IMG/VR virus record: IMGVR_UViG_3300042340_000269
Location: 1-41,099 of that record
Origin: a virus
Strand: one strand, 5' to 3'
Length of the DNA: 41,099 nucleotides
Positions 23,557 to 31,223 of the stretch are shown here, in pieces. Below the pieces are notes generated by a model. It saw only the letters and a program-made list of their open reading frames with translations, ran no database searches and had not been told where the DNA came from. The translations under genes and the position numbers were made by a program. The first letter of the stretch is position 1. Each line of letters starts with the position of its first letter.

Positions 23557-23892
23557 TTAGGCCGCGAGGCTGTTGAAAGGTTGAGCCATCACTGCGCCAT
23601 CGGAGCCCGAGGCGCGCAGGAATTTCATGCGCAGCGCGAGCGGGCGTTGCACAATCGTCTTTTCGTTGACGCCGATCACCATGCCGTTGGTCGCGCTCGG
23701 GGTGGTGCCGTCGTAGGTCACGTAAACCGGGGCGGTCTGCACTTGGAGCATGACGTAGCGCCCCGTCGCGCCGAGGTTGCCCGTCGTAAACGACACGGCG
23801 GCGGTCGAGACCGTGAGGCGCGCGCCCGTTTCGGTCGTGGTGTTGGGCGGAACCATTTCCGACGAGACGTTTTGCAGTTTGATAACTTCCAT
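23557..23892 (-). CDS. small beta-rich virion protein
   Basis: Protein of 111 aa with mainly beta-strand propensity: LTVSTAAVSFTTGNLGATGR, ..YVMLQVQTAPVYVTYDGTTP.., ending ..RMKFLRASGSDGAVMAQPFN. Such single-domain proteins occur between connector and tail-fibre genes in podovirus-like phages as tail or head-tail accessory proteins. No family named with certainty. No Shine-Dalgarno sequence at the start. Confidence 0.7.
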   Translation of the reverse strand: MEVIKLQNVSSEMVPPNTTTETGARLTVSTAAVSFTTGNLGATGRYVMLQVQTAPVYVTYDGTTPSATNGMVIGVNEKTIVQRPLALRMKFLRASGSDGAVMAQPFNSLAA

Positions 23893-23937
23893 AAAGAAAC
23901 GGGTGGGTTGGTTGCGTTTGTAGCGGTTGGTTGAAAA

Positions 23938-24984
23938 TTAGCCCTGTGCCCAGCGGCCGGCCTGGCGTTGCATCGCGGCCGCTTTATACATCTCGGCCAT
24001 GAGAAATTGCCCGCCCGCCGTGTCTTCCATCGGCACCGCGTCGTCTTTGCCGACCGGGCGGAGATAGTCCGAATAGACCGCGTGCGCGATGGCGTCGCGC
24101 AGCCCCTCGGGGATCTCTTGGCGCTCCCACTTGGCCGCGTGCGTCTCGGGGTTTTGCCCGGCCGTCGTCGTCGCGAGGCATTTCCAAAAGTCACCCTCAT
24201 AGCCGGCCGTCGCGCTCGTGTAATAGATCACCACGCCCGCCGTGTAAGCCGTGCCGGCGGCATAGTCGGCCCCGCTCAAGATCGGCGGCACGGTCTGGAA
24301 CCACACAAAGCAGCTTGTGCGCGTGTTCTCAAAAAGGTGGACCCCGCCCGAGCCGAGCCCGCTCTTGAGCCGGCGCGGGTTGCTGTCGCGGTTGGGGTTG
24401 TCCAGAAAGCAACCGCGCACGAGGCCGATGGCCGTTTGCCCGGTCTGGTCGAGCGAGATCGTCGGGAGCCATTCCGTGAGCAGGCCAAACTTGGTCGCAT
24501 CGAGCGTGCCGCTGGAGGTGTGCGCCGTGTGGCAACGGTAGAACCGCGCATCGTCGAGCGAGCGCACCGTGTCGCCCTCGGCATAGGCCGTGGCATCCGC
24601 CCAATCGGCCGCCGCGTAGTTCTCCGCGATGGGAGCCCAATAGGCGGTGTTAGTCGTCCACGATCCACCGGCGAGCGTCGCCGGGGCGTTGCCGGTCGTA
24701 GCGCGTAGCGCCTGATAATAGCCGCGCGAGCCCGCGTGAAAGACTTCGCTCGCGGTGGTCGCGGTGGGCGCGGCGTAGGCCGTGCCGGCGGAGTAGAACG
24801 GGCGGAACCAACGCTCCTCGCTCCGCATCGTCTCGGCCCACCAGTATTTCTGGAAAGCATCGCGCGTGCGGCGCTGAATAAAGGCGTTGATCTTGGTCTT
24901 GTCGGCCGCCGTCGCATCGGCCGCGACGAGATTTAGCAGGCCGTAAACCTGCGCGAGCACGGAAGCGTAGGCGATCGACCTCAT
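23938..24984 (-). CDS. head-tail adaptor-like protein with three inserted Tyr/Trp modules
   Basis: Protein of 348 aa. The ends (about 1-60, ..LVAADATAADKTKINAFIQR, and about 300-348, ..LRDAIAHAVYSDYLRPVGKD) are helical like phage adaptor or neck proteins. Between them three modules (about 65-120, 120-168, 235-290) share a plan: an A-x-Y start, a GD/V strand, a Y(Y/R)xxL/C strand, a Thr/Gly/Asn loop and a Trp, resembling small CBM5/12-like carbohydrate-binding folds. The start forms ATGA with the preceding stop. The neck role is inferred from its place after the capsid genes. Confidence 0.65.
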   Translation of the reverse strand: MRSIAYASVLAQVYGLLNLVAADATAADKTKINAFIQRRTRDAFQKYWWAETMRSEERWFRPFYSAGTAYAAPTATTASEVFHAGSRGYYQALRATTGNAPATLAGGSWTTNTAYWAPIAENYAAADWADATAYAEGDTVRSLDDARFYRCHTAHTSSGTLDATKFGLLTEWLPTISLDQTGQTAIGLVRGCFLDNPNRDSNPRRLKSGLGSGGVHLFENTRTSCFVWFQTVPPILSGADYAAGTAYTAGVVIYYTSATAGYEGDFWKCLATTTAGQNPETHAAKWERQEIPEGLRDAIAHAVYSDYLRPVGKDDAVPMEDTAGGQFLMAEMYKAAAMQRQAGRWAQG

Positions 24985-25391
24985 GCGGCGACGGATTGGG
25001 CAGAGCTACGGAAATCACGCACGCGGTAGGCGGGCGTCTCGGTCACGCGCACCGTGGCCGGCGTGAGCACCTTCACCTTGGCCTCGGGGTGGCGCTTAAA
25101 GAACCACGCGCGGTTGCCCTTGTCGTGCCACCAGGCCGCGCCGTAGCGGTCCACGTAGTGTTGATACACCGCTTCATCGACTTGGCCCACGAGCGCCGCA
25201 TCCTTGTGCATCCGCGCCTCGCCGTGCTCACGCGCGAGGTAGCGTTGCCGGGCCGCAACCACGCGGGCCTCGCGGTCCACCCGCTCCATGCGGATCGCGG
25301 CCAGCTCGCGCGCCACTTCGGCGGTCATGTCGCCGTAGCCGGGGACGGTGACGCTCATATCGAGCGGATCAATGTATGCGACGCCTTCCAT
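24981..25391 (-). CDS. hypothetical structural/head-completion protein
   Basis: Protein of 136 aa. A beta-strand N-terminus (MEGVAYIDPLDMSVTVPGYG) is followed by a long charged helix (..AEVARELAAIRMERVDREAR..), then a Trp/His-rich stretch (YGAAWWHDKGNRAWFFKRHP) and a beta C-terminus. No family recognised. The internal ATG at 25391 is preferred: a longer frame to 25451 would run into the hairpin at 25426-25459. It lies between capsid and adaptor genes and is coupled to the adaptor by an ATGA overlap. Confidence 0.65.
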   Translation of the reverse strand: MEGVAYIDPLDMSVTVPGYGDMTAEVARELAAIRMERVDREARVVAARQRYLAREHGEARMHKDAALVGQVDEAVYQHYVDRYGAAWWHDKGNRAWFFKRHPEAKVKVLTPATVRVTETPAYRVRDFRSSAQSVAA

Positions 25392-25425
25392 CGAAAAAGA
25401 GAAATGGGGGTTCTTAAAATTAATG

Positions 25426-25459
25426 CCGGCCGGATGGGTCCCCCAACGCATCCGACCGG
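25426..25459 (-). terminator. hairpin, possible terminator or processing site
   Basis: Stem of 11 bp (25426-25436 with 25449-25459, one G-U pair on the minus-strand RNA) and a 12-nt loop in the 128-nt gap after the decoration-protein gene. On the minus strand it is followed by the modest T-rich ATTAATTTT. It could be a weak terminator or an RNA-processing site that separates capsid and tail transcripts. Confidence 0.5.
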
Positions 25460-25519
25460 GCTTACTTGGCTTCGCCGCGCGGTAAATCTGAGAAACGCGC
25501 GGGAATGGTTCAGCCGGAA

Positions 25520-25981
25520 TTAACCGACGCTCAGATCGACGATGTTCAGGTAGATGTGAACCTCGCCCTGCGTGAGCAGCGTCAAGTTGCCGCCCGTGGC
25601 GGTAAACGTGGCTTCGTAGTTGCCGGCATCGAGCGGGAAGTAGCCCGTCCGCAGCGTGGCAAACACGGCGCCGTTGCCATCGCCGTAGAGAATCTCCGTG
25701 GCGTCGGCGTGGACTTCGTAGTTGTCGAGCAGGCTGTCCGGGTCGTCGGTGGTCGCACCGTTGTGGCCCACGTCCATCGCGAGCGCCGAGGTCGCACCGC
25801 CGTCAAACGGGGTGACGAGCTTGAACGCCGCGCCGGTGACGCCGCGCCCGGCCACATAAGGCGCGAGCACGACGGCCAGCGACGTGCCGGCCGTGGTGTT
25901 GAGATCCGTAAACGGCACCTCGAACCGGTGCGTGAAACCCATCTGCGCCTGTTGGGCGTTGGAGAGAATATATGCTTTCAT
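25520..25981 (-). CDS. capsid decoration/minor head protein
   Basis: Protein of 153 aa, mainly beta-rich and without Cys: MGFTHRFEVPFTDLNTTAGT, ..FATLRTGYFPLDAGNYEATF, ..LTLLTQGEVHIYLNIVDLSV. The gene is immediately downstream of the major capsid gene, where head-decoration or stabilising proteins are often encoded; size and fold propensity fit. No family named. It is flanked by two hairpins (26007-26055 and 25426-25459), so it is probably made on its own or processed transcript. Confidence 0.7.
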   Translation of the reverse strand: MKAYILSNAQQAQMGFTHRFEVPFTDLNTTAGTSLAVVLAPYVAGRGVTGAAFKLVTPFDGGATSALAMDVGHNGATTDDPDSLLDNYEVHADATEILYGDGNGAVFATLRTGYFPLDAGNYEATFTATGGNLTLLTQGEVHIYLNIVDLSVG

Positions 25982-26006
25982 AGTGAGTGATGATGAATGT
26001 GTGGTT

Positions 26007-26055
26007 GAAAGGAAACCGGAAGGACCGGCCTACCCATGTGGGCCGGCCCCTCCGG
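26007..26055 (-). terminator. terminator after major capsid gene
   Basis: On the minus strand a 15-bp stem (26041-26055 with 26016-26030, two G-U pairs) with a 10-nt loop is followed by TTTCCTTTC. It lies 5 nt after the capsid stop codon. Partial terminators behind capsid genes are a common way to raise capsid expression over downstream genes. Confidence 0.72.
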
Positions 26056-26060
26056 GTTAA

Positions 26061-27077
26061 TTAGCTGCCGGGTCTCCAGGCGAAAAACGCCTTCGGGTTC
26101 ATCACGCAGAGCGCGCCGGTGCCGGTCACGAGGAACTTCTCGTTGCGGCCCGTCTTGGCGAGTTTCTCGGCGTAGGGCGCGGCGGCCCAGCGCGTCTCGA
26201 TGAGGTCGTCAATCTGCCCGAGCGCGATGCGCTTGGAGGCGGCCGTGGTGTGGTCGCCCGAGGCATTGATGAACCGGGAAAGGCGCACGATGGGAGAACC
26301 GAAATCGGTCTCCAACATATCGACCTTGCCGAGCACGATCTTGTCCATCGAGGAGGCGTTGAACTGGCGCACTTGCGTGTAGTTGGACACGTTGCGCGAG
26401 TAGAATGTGAAGCGCCCGAGGGTCTGCTTCCACGTCGCGCCGGCCCAAATGGTCATTGCGGCCTCGGGGTCGCCATGCACGCCGTAGCTGGATTTCAGCG
26501 GCTCCAGGATCGTCGCGTCCGTGTAGTCGGCCGTAGCGGTCGTGGCGTCGATGCTCGCGCTTGGCACGAGATAGTTGGAATCGACCGGGTAGTGCGTTTG
26601 CGCGGTGGCCGAGATCCATTTGCCCAGCCCGCGCGTCTTGTTGCCGACCACGCCGGTATCGACTTGGCTCTCTTGGTCGCCCAAGTAGGTCAGCTCCACG
26701 TCGCCCTTCAGCTCTATGAGCTTTTTCGCGATTTTGCGGGCGACGACGTTGCGCGGGGTGATGCCCGCCTGGTTGGTGAAGGTCACGCTGTGCCCGCCGA
26801 TGCGCACGGCGCGCTCCCACGTATGCACGCGGGCGTAGAGCATAGAGTCGCCCGAGCTTGGGTCTTGGTAGGTGGTAGGATCGGCCTCATCGACTGCGCC
26901 GTTGGTGTTCGGATTGTCGAACTTCTCAACGGGGTATTCGAGCTGGGCGTTGATGGGCGCAGCGCCCTTGCGGACGCTGGAGGTGAACGGATATTTGCGG
27001 CTTTCGGCGTTCACGAACTCGTTGGAGAGATCTTGAACTTTACCGACTGCATCGCGATCGACTAATTCGGTGGACAT
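26061..27077 (-). CDS. major capsid protein, SU10-like (DUF5309-type)
   Basis: Protein of 338 aa. Wording typical of the SU10/DUF5309 HK97-fold family is visible: ..YARVHTWERAVRIGGHSVTF.. (about 80-100), a helix ..VVARKIAKKLIELKGDVELTYLGD.., and the late strand region MDKIVLGKVDMLETDFGSPI (about 240-260) followed by ..RLSRFI. It ends ..CVMNPKAFFAWRPGS. It forms the icosahedral shell. Gene order scaffold, capsid, decoration, adaptor supports the call. No N-terminal delta domain is present, which agrees with a separate scaffold gene upstream. Confidence 0.85.
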   Translation of the reverse strand: MSTELVDRDAVGKVQDLSNEFVNAESRKYPFTSSVRKGAAPINAQLEYPVEKFDNPNTNGAVDEADPTTYQDPSSGDSMLYARVHTWERAVRIGGHSVTFTNQAGITPRNVVARKIAKKLIELKGDVELTYLGDQESQVDTGVVGNKTRGLGKWISATAQTHYPVDSNYLVPSASIDATTATADYTDATILEPLKSSYGVHGDPEAAMTIWAGATWKQTLGRFTFYSRNVSNYTQVRQFNASSMDKIVLGKVDMLETDFGSPIVRLSRFINASGDHTTAASKRIALGQIDDLIETRWAAAPYAEKLAKTGRNEKFLVTGTGALCVMNPKAFFAWRPGS

Positions 27078-27147
27078 GATGGTTTAGGTATGAACTGGCG
27101 TTTTGGTTGTGAGTGAATGAGTGCGGAAACGCTGTGTCTCGCAGCGG

Positions 27148-28380
27148 CTACCAACGGAACTTGGCGGCAATACTGTCCTCGACGGAGGCGACGGAGCCGG
27201 CCCCGCTTTGCAGCGCCCGGTTCGCCTGCCGGGCGACAGCCTCGCGGCCGGTCACCTTGGGCGGGAGCGAGCCAGGGCGCGCGGGCGAGGGAGCCATGCG
27301 ACGCACGGGCGCTTGCGCGCGCGCGGCGGCGACGGCTGCCGTGCCGGCGATACCGGGTTGCCCCGGTGCGGCCGGCGCGCGGAGCGCGCGACCCTTGAGC
27401 AGCGAGGCGAGACCCTGCGAATCCAGCTTGAGGCCGGCGGCGCGGAGTTTGGCCCCGAGCACGGCATCGGCGGCAAAGGTGCGATAATCGGGGCTCTGCC
27501 GCAGATACGGCCGGGCCTCAATCGTCGATTGCACCTCGGCACCAAGGCCGTCCTTGGCGTTGCGCAGCCAAGGGTAAGCGGCGACGGCTTCGGCCTCGCG
27601 GCTCACCTTCTGCTGGATGTACGCGCGCCGCTTCTCGGCCGTGCGCAGGATGCGATACGTGGAAACCTTCATTTGCCGGATCTGCTCCGGTTCAAAATGC
27701 ACCGTGCCCCCCTTGCCATCGGCGAGGTCACCCCCATCGGGGTTCGCCTCGTTGGCCATGATCCACTCCATAAACGACTCTTCCCGATCTACGGCCGCAG
27801 CCAATTCGGCCTCGGTGTCGATCAGGTTAAACGGGTTGAGCGGGTCGGGTGGGGCGGCCTGCTTGGCGGCGGCCAGTTGCTCGCGCAACGTGGCGGCCTC
27901 CTGCTCGGCCTTGGTGCCGCGCTCGGTCAGCTCGTCGATCCGTTTTTGGAAACGGCTCGGCTCGGGCTTTTCGGGCGCTTCGGTTTCAGCCTCGGCTTCG
28001 GCTTCGCCCTCGGCGGATGGCTCCGCTTCGGTTTCAGCTTCGGCGGTCGGCTCGGCATCGTCGGCGTCAACCTCGGGCGCTTCGGCCTCGGGTGCGTCCT
28101 CGGCTTCCGCCTCGTCTGCCTCCGGGGTTTCTGCGATCGGGGTGATGTCGTCGCCGGCATCGTCTTCGTCGAGTTCGCCCTTGCCAGTCGGTTCTACGCG
28201 ACTGGTGGGCATGAGCGCGGCTATTTCAGCGGCGCTCGGGAGCGCGTAATCGGGCTCCGGGTTGGGCGATCCGTTGGCCGGCGCGGGTCGCGATACCGCA
28301 GGCGTTGCCGCTGGATTCGATGGGGCGGCACTCTTGGTTGTAGGCGCGGATTTGGCTGCTTTAGACACAGTGGCACCCAC
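27148..28380 (-). CDS. scaffolding protein
   Basis: Protein of 410 aa. Low-complexity Ala/Pro/Ser N-terminus, a very acidic stretch (about 75-150, repeated Glu/Ala/Asp/Pro), a coiled coil (about 150-200, FQKRIDELTERGTKAEQEAA), then a helical C-terminal half ending in a basic tail. An acidic, coiled-coil protein encoded just before the major capsid gene is the standard layout of phage scaffolds. The GTG at 28380 is used; an alternative GTG start lies four codons in. No protease motif is seen, so it is not a protease-scaffold fusion. Confidence 0.8.
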   Translation of the reverse strand: MGATVSKAAKSAPTTKSAAPSNPAATPAVSRPAPANGSPNPEPDYALPSAAEIAALMPTSRVEPTGKGELDEDDAGDDITPIAETPEADEAEAEDAPEAEAPEVDADDAEPTAEAETEAEPSAEGEAEAEAETEAPEKPEPSRFQKRIDELTERGTKAEQEAATLREQLAAAKQAAPPDPLNPFNLIDTEAELAAAVDREESFMEWIMANEANPDGGDLADGKGGTVHFEPEQIRQMKVSTYRILRTAEKRRAYIQQKVSREAEAVAAYPWLRNAKDGLGAEVQSTIEARPYLRQSPDYRTFAADAVLGAKLRAAGLKLDSQGLASLLKGRALRAPAAPGQPGIAGTAAVAAARAQAPVRRMAPSPARPGSLPPKVTGREAVARQANRALQSGAGSVASVEDSIAAKFRW

Positions 28381-28442
28381 CGCACCGGCCCACTGCAGAC
28401 GGTCAACCCGCGCGTGCGCGCTGGGGCCGTATCGTGCCTAAT

Positions 28443-28730
28443 TCACCGTGACTTCGCGCCTTTGTCGTCCTGAAACCGCAGCGCCGAGAGTTGCTGCTGC
28501 AAGCCAAGAATCTCCTGGAGCCGCCCCGCCGCGTGCGCCTCGCCCTCGGCCGCGTCCACCGTGGCGCGCGCGAGCCGCTCTTGCAAAAGCTGCATGAGCG
28601 CCTGCCACACCGCATCATGCCGGCCGATCTTGGCGAGCACGGCGGAGGCATCGGCCGGCGTGAGGTGCGCCGCACCGGCCGGATAGTAAACGACGCGGGA
28701 GGGGGAGAGGGGAGCAGAGGAACGAGGCAT
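28443..28730 (-). CDS. small helical protein before scaffold
   Basis: Protein of 95 aa. After a short Ser/Pro-rich start (MPRSSAPLSPSRVVYYPAGA) it is helical: ..PADASAVLAKIGRHDAVWQA.. and a coiled coil ..RLQEILGLQQQLSALRFQ... The start at 28730 is chosen over a longer frame because it follows the upstream stop by 4 nt. No family recognised; possibly a scaffold or capsid-assembly partner. Confidence 0.65.
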   Translation of the reverse strand: MPRSSAPLSPSRVVYYPAGAAHLTPADASAVLAKIGRHDAVWQALMQLLQERLARATVDAAEGEAHAAGRLQEILGLQQQLSALRFQDDKGAKSR

Positions 28731-28734
28731 AAAA

Positions 28735-29253
28735 TCAAAGTAAGAGCATAGCCGCGGCGATACACACTTCCTCATCATCCGGCCAGCGGAGGTGAGGCGG
28801 GAGCGGAGCGGGCTCGGGCTCGATCATGCCCGCCGCCAGCGCCGCCGAGTCGATCAACTCCTGCCGCCAATTCTGCAAAAGCTCGTCCACGCCCGCCGCG
28901 ATGCTTGGGCGAGGCACGGCCTGCCGGCCCAAAAGCATCCCGCCGTCTAGCGCCCATGCGGCGGCAAGCGGCAATGCGATGGCGGCCGACGCTTCCGGGG
29001 CGGGCGCCTGGTTGGGAATAGGAAACACCTCTGGCACTACCTCGGGCGCCAGCGGCTTGGCCTTGCGGCGCTTGGTCGGTGCGGGCGGGCGGGCCGGCGC
29101 TACCCGCGCGCGCTTGGGGCGCTTGGGCGTCTTGCGCTCCGTAGGCAGCACTCGCCGGCCTTGGTAGGGCAAGTTTGGCCAAGCCATCCCGCCACCACTC
29201 CGCCCAGCCTCGGCCGGCGCCGAGCCTTGAAAACTGAGCAGCGTCAGCAGCAT
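28735..29253 (-). CDS. hypothetical Pro/Ala-rich protein
   Basis: Protein of 172 aa: a hydrophobic start, a basic Pro/Arg/Lys-rich region (about 30-70), an Ala-rich hydrophobic stretch (IALPLAAAWALDGGMLL), then an acidic helical C-terminus ending ..EEVCIAAAMLLL. No family recognised. It lies between a small coiled-coil gene and the pre-scaffold gene; a virion-assembly role is likely only by position. Confidence 0.6.
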   Translation of the reverse strand: MLLTLLSFQGSAPAEAGRSGGGMAWPNLPYQGRRVLPTERKTPKRPKRARVAPARPPAPTKRRKAKPLAPEVVPEVFPIPNQAPAPEASAAIALPLAAAWALDGGMLLGRQAVPRPSIAAGVDELLQNWRQELIDSAALAAGMIEPEPAPLPPHLRWPDDEEVCIAAAMLLL

Positions 29254-29256
29254 CGT

Positions 29257-29424
29257 TTATTCCGACAGCGTTTGCAGTTGATTCAGCGTTGTCTGAGTTT
29301 CTGCGATTTCGGAATCAATCCGCTCCATCGCGTCGGTGTCTCCGGTGAGGTCGGCACTAACGCGATCTTGCTCCAAGCGAGCAATGCGGCGCTGTGCGAG
29401 CTGAATAAGTTTTGAAACGGTCAT
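29257..29424 (-). CDS. 55-aa coiled-coil protein
   Basis: Short gene starting at ATG 29424, 4 nt after the stop of the 590-aa fibre-like gene, and ending 3 nt before the next start. It is predicted almost entirely helical with heptad-like spacing (LIQLAQRRIARLEQDRVSAD, then ..MERIDSEIAETQTTLNQLQT). It fills an otherwise unexplained 175-nt gap in a tightly packed operon. Function unknown. Confidence 0.6.
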   Translation of the reverse strand: MTVSKLIQLAQRRIARLEQDRVSADLTGDTDAMERIDSEIAETQTTLNQLQTLSE

Positions 29425-29428
29425 TTGA

Positions 29429-31201
29429 TTAAGCGTGAGAAGTAAAGCCGGTTACGTCGCCGAGGGTGATTGCAGTGTTGTTGGTCAATCCTTGCCCGCC
29501 CGTGACCATAATCGTTATACCCGTCGCAAAGCCCGCACCGCCCTCAAGCGACCAGTTAATTGTGCGGCCCGCGCCGATGCCGATTTCCGTCGTTGCCGCC
29601 GTCGTGCCGGGGGTGACCGAGGCGGAAGCCAAATTGAAAATTTTGAGCCACCGCGTTGAGGCAGAGGTGTTAGTCACAAGGATGCCGAGCAATCTGCCTG
29701 CGCCGGATTTGAGCTGCTGCGCGACTGGCGTGGCCGGGCTGTTGACGTTGGTGAGCGCGGCCGCGCCCGTCGCGGTGCTACGGTATTGGATGCCCACGTC
29801 TCCGATTAGAGCACTACCAGTCACAAGCGCGGGCTGCGAGGTCGGAAGGACAGCGAGCGCGGCCTGTGCGCCATTCGGTCGAACACCAGCAATGTATGTG
29901 GGGACGTTGGCGTTGTCTTCGACGCTTAGAAATCCGAGAGTCCAAGTGGTCGTGCTTGCCGGGGCTGTTGATCCGTTCCAGAGCCACAAATAAACGTAAA
30001 TCTCTTCGTTATCGTCTGGAATGTTTTCAATTCGGTTTCCGCGTGCGGTTACCGTTGAAACGGTTGAACTGGCAACCGTAGTGTCAGACCAGTTGACGTT
30101 TCGGCCGTCTGCATAGGTCTGCACGACGTGACCGGGAGACGCCGTTGTATTGATCGTTATTGTGGTAACACCGCTATTCCAGCCCTTGCGCTGCGAATCC
30201 ACGTTTGCAGCCGTCGCGGTCGTTCCGGTGTACTGAGTCCACAAATAGTTGTAACCAAAAAGATCGACCGTGCATGAACCGGAAGCTGGCCAACCAGCGA
30301 CGGTGAAGTTGATCGTGTCAACGCTCGGAATCGAAGCGATGGCATAGCGTCCAGGCACGCCATTGGCACCGTTGATCGCGCCCACCATCATGGACTGGCC
30401 AACGTTCTGAGCCGTGAATCCGTGAGCGGTCAGCGTGACGGTGATGCTCGTTGCGCTGTTGATCGTGCATGACAACCCTTCGCCAACCTTATCGGCCAGT
30501 AAAACCGCAAAGTTTTGGTTTGCGATGCGTTGCGACAAGATCGTCTTTTGGCGAGCGGTCAGCGCACCATTGAATGACCGGACGCTGCGAGCAAGAAACT
30601 CTGAATTAGCAGTCGTGCCACTGGTCAGGACAAGATTGGACGAACTCTGGGAAACACCGACGCCAGTGCCTTGGCGGCGTTGGGTCAGTTCAGTAGCCAT
30701 TAACGAAGAGCCGACATCAGCAAATCCCACCGACCAGATTTCACACGGGGCTTGGCGAACCACAGCAGCACTCGCATTTGGAAGCGGATGGGTGGAGGTA
30801 AGCGGGGCTTGATTGGCAGACGTAGCAGCGCCGGAAGGCAGCGGGAGAGCGGCGGCAGAAACAGGTTGAGTGGCTTGGAAGAAACTTCCGCTTACCGGAA
30901 CCGCGCTCGCCCGAAGTTGCGTGTCCGTGAGCGGCTGACTTAATCCGGTGTTCGCCGTAACCGTTCCCGAAACGGGAACCGCCGTCGCCCGAAGTTGCGC
31001 GTCCGTGAGCCCGGTCTGCGCCGGGAAATTCTCGACCGTCACCGAGCCCGATACCGGAACCGGATTTGCTGCGCTTACGTCGCCGTCGTTCACGCCGTCC
31101 GCGCCGAGCGCGAGTTTCACGCGCTGAAAGAGATGCCCGCCGATGTTGTCGGCTGCGACGCTTGCGCCTTCGCCCGGTGTATATCCAATGTTGTCGGCCA
31201 T
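29429..31201 (-). CDS. head- or tail-fibre-like structural protein
   Basis: Protein of 590 aa. The N-terminal 150 residues contain repeated phrases such as PVPVSGSVTVENFP and LTD(A/T)QLRA(T/S)AVPVSG, typical of phage fibre shafts or head fibres. The rest is Ser/Thr/Gly/Asn-rich beta structure with an Asn-rich C-terminus. It lies between portal and scaffold, so it may be a head fibre rather than a tail fibre. Its DNA (about 29500-30800) is clearly poorer in G+C than neighbouring genes, suggesting recent exchange. Confidence 0.72.
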   Translation of the reverse strand: MADNIGYTPGEGASVAADNIGGHLFQRVKLALGADGVNDGDVSAANPVPVSGSVTVENFPAQTGLTDAQLRATAVPVSGTVTANTGLSQPLTDTQLRASAVPVSGSFFQATQPVSAAALPLPSGAATSANQAPLTSTHPLPNASAAVVRQAPCEIWSVGFADVGSSLMATELTQRRQGTGVGVSQSSSNLVLTSGTTANSEFLARSVRSFNGALTARQKTILSQRIANQNFAVLLADKVGEGLSCTINSATSITVTLTAHGFTAQNVGQSMMVGAINGANGVPGRYAIASIPSVDTINFTVAGWPASGSCTVDLFGYNYLWTQYTGTTATAANVDSQRKGWNSGVTTITINTTASPGHVVQTYADGRNVNWSDTTVASSTVSTVTARGNRIENIPDDNEEIYVYLWLWNGSTAPASTTTWTLGFLSVEDNANVPTYIAGVRPNGAQAALAVLPTSQPALVTGSALIGDVGIQYRSTATGAAALTNVNSPATPVAQQLKSGAGRLLGILVTNTSASTRWLKIFNLASASVTPGTTAATTEIGIGAGRTINWSLEGGAGFATGITIMVTGGQGLTNNTAITLGDVTGFTSHA

Positions 31202-31223
31202 CGTAGTGGTAGGTTTTTAGATT

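Noticed and set aside
27121-28473. 450-aa plus-strand open frame
   Set aside because: Mirror of the scaffold gene; its repetitive Gly/Phe wording is the reverse of the acidic Ala/Glu repeats.
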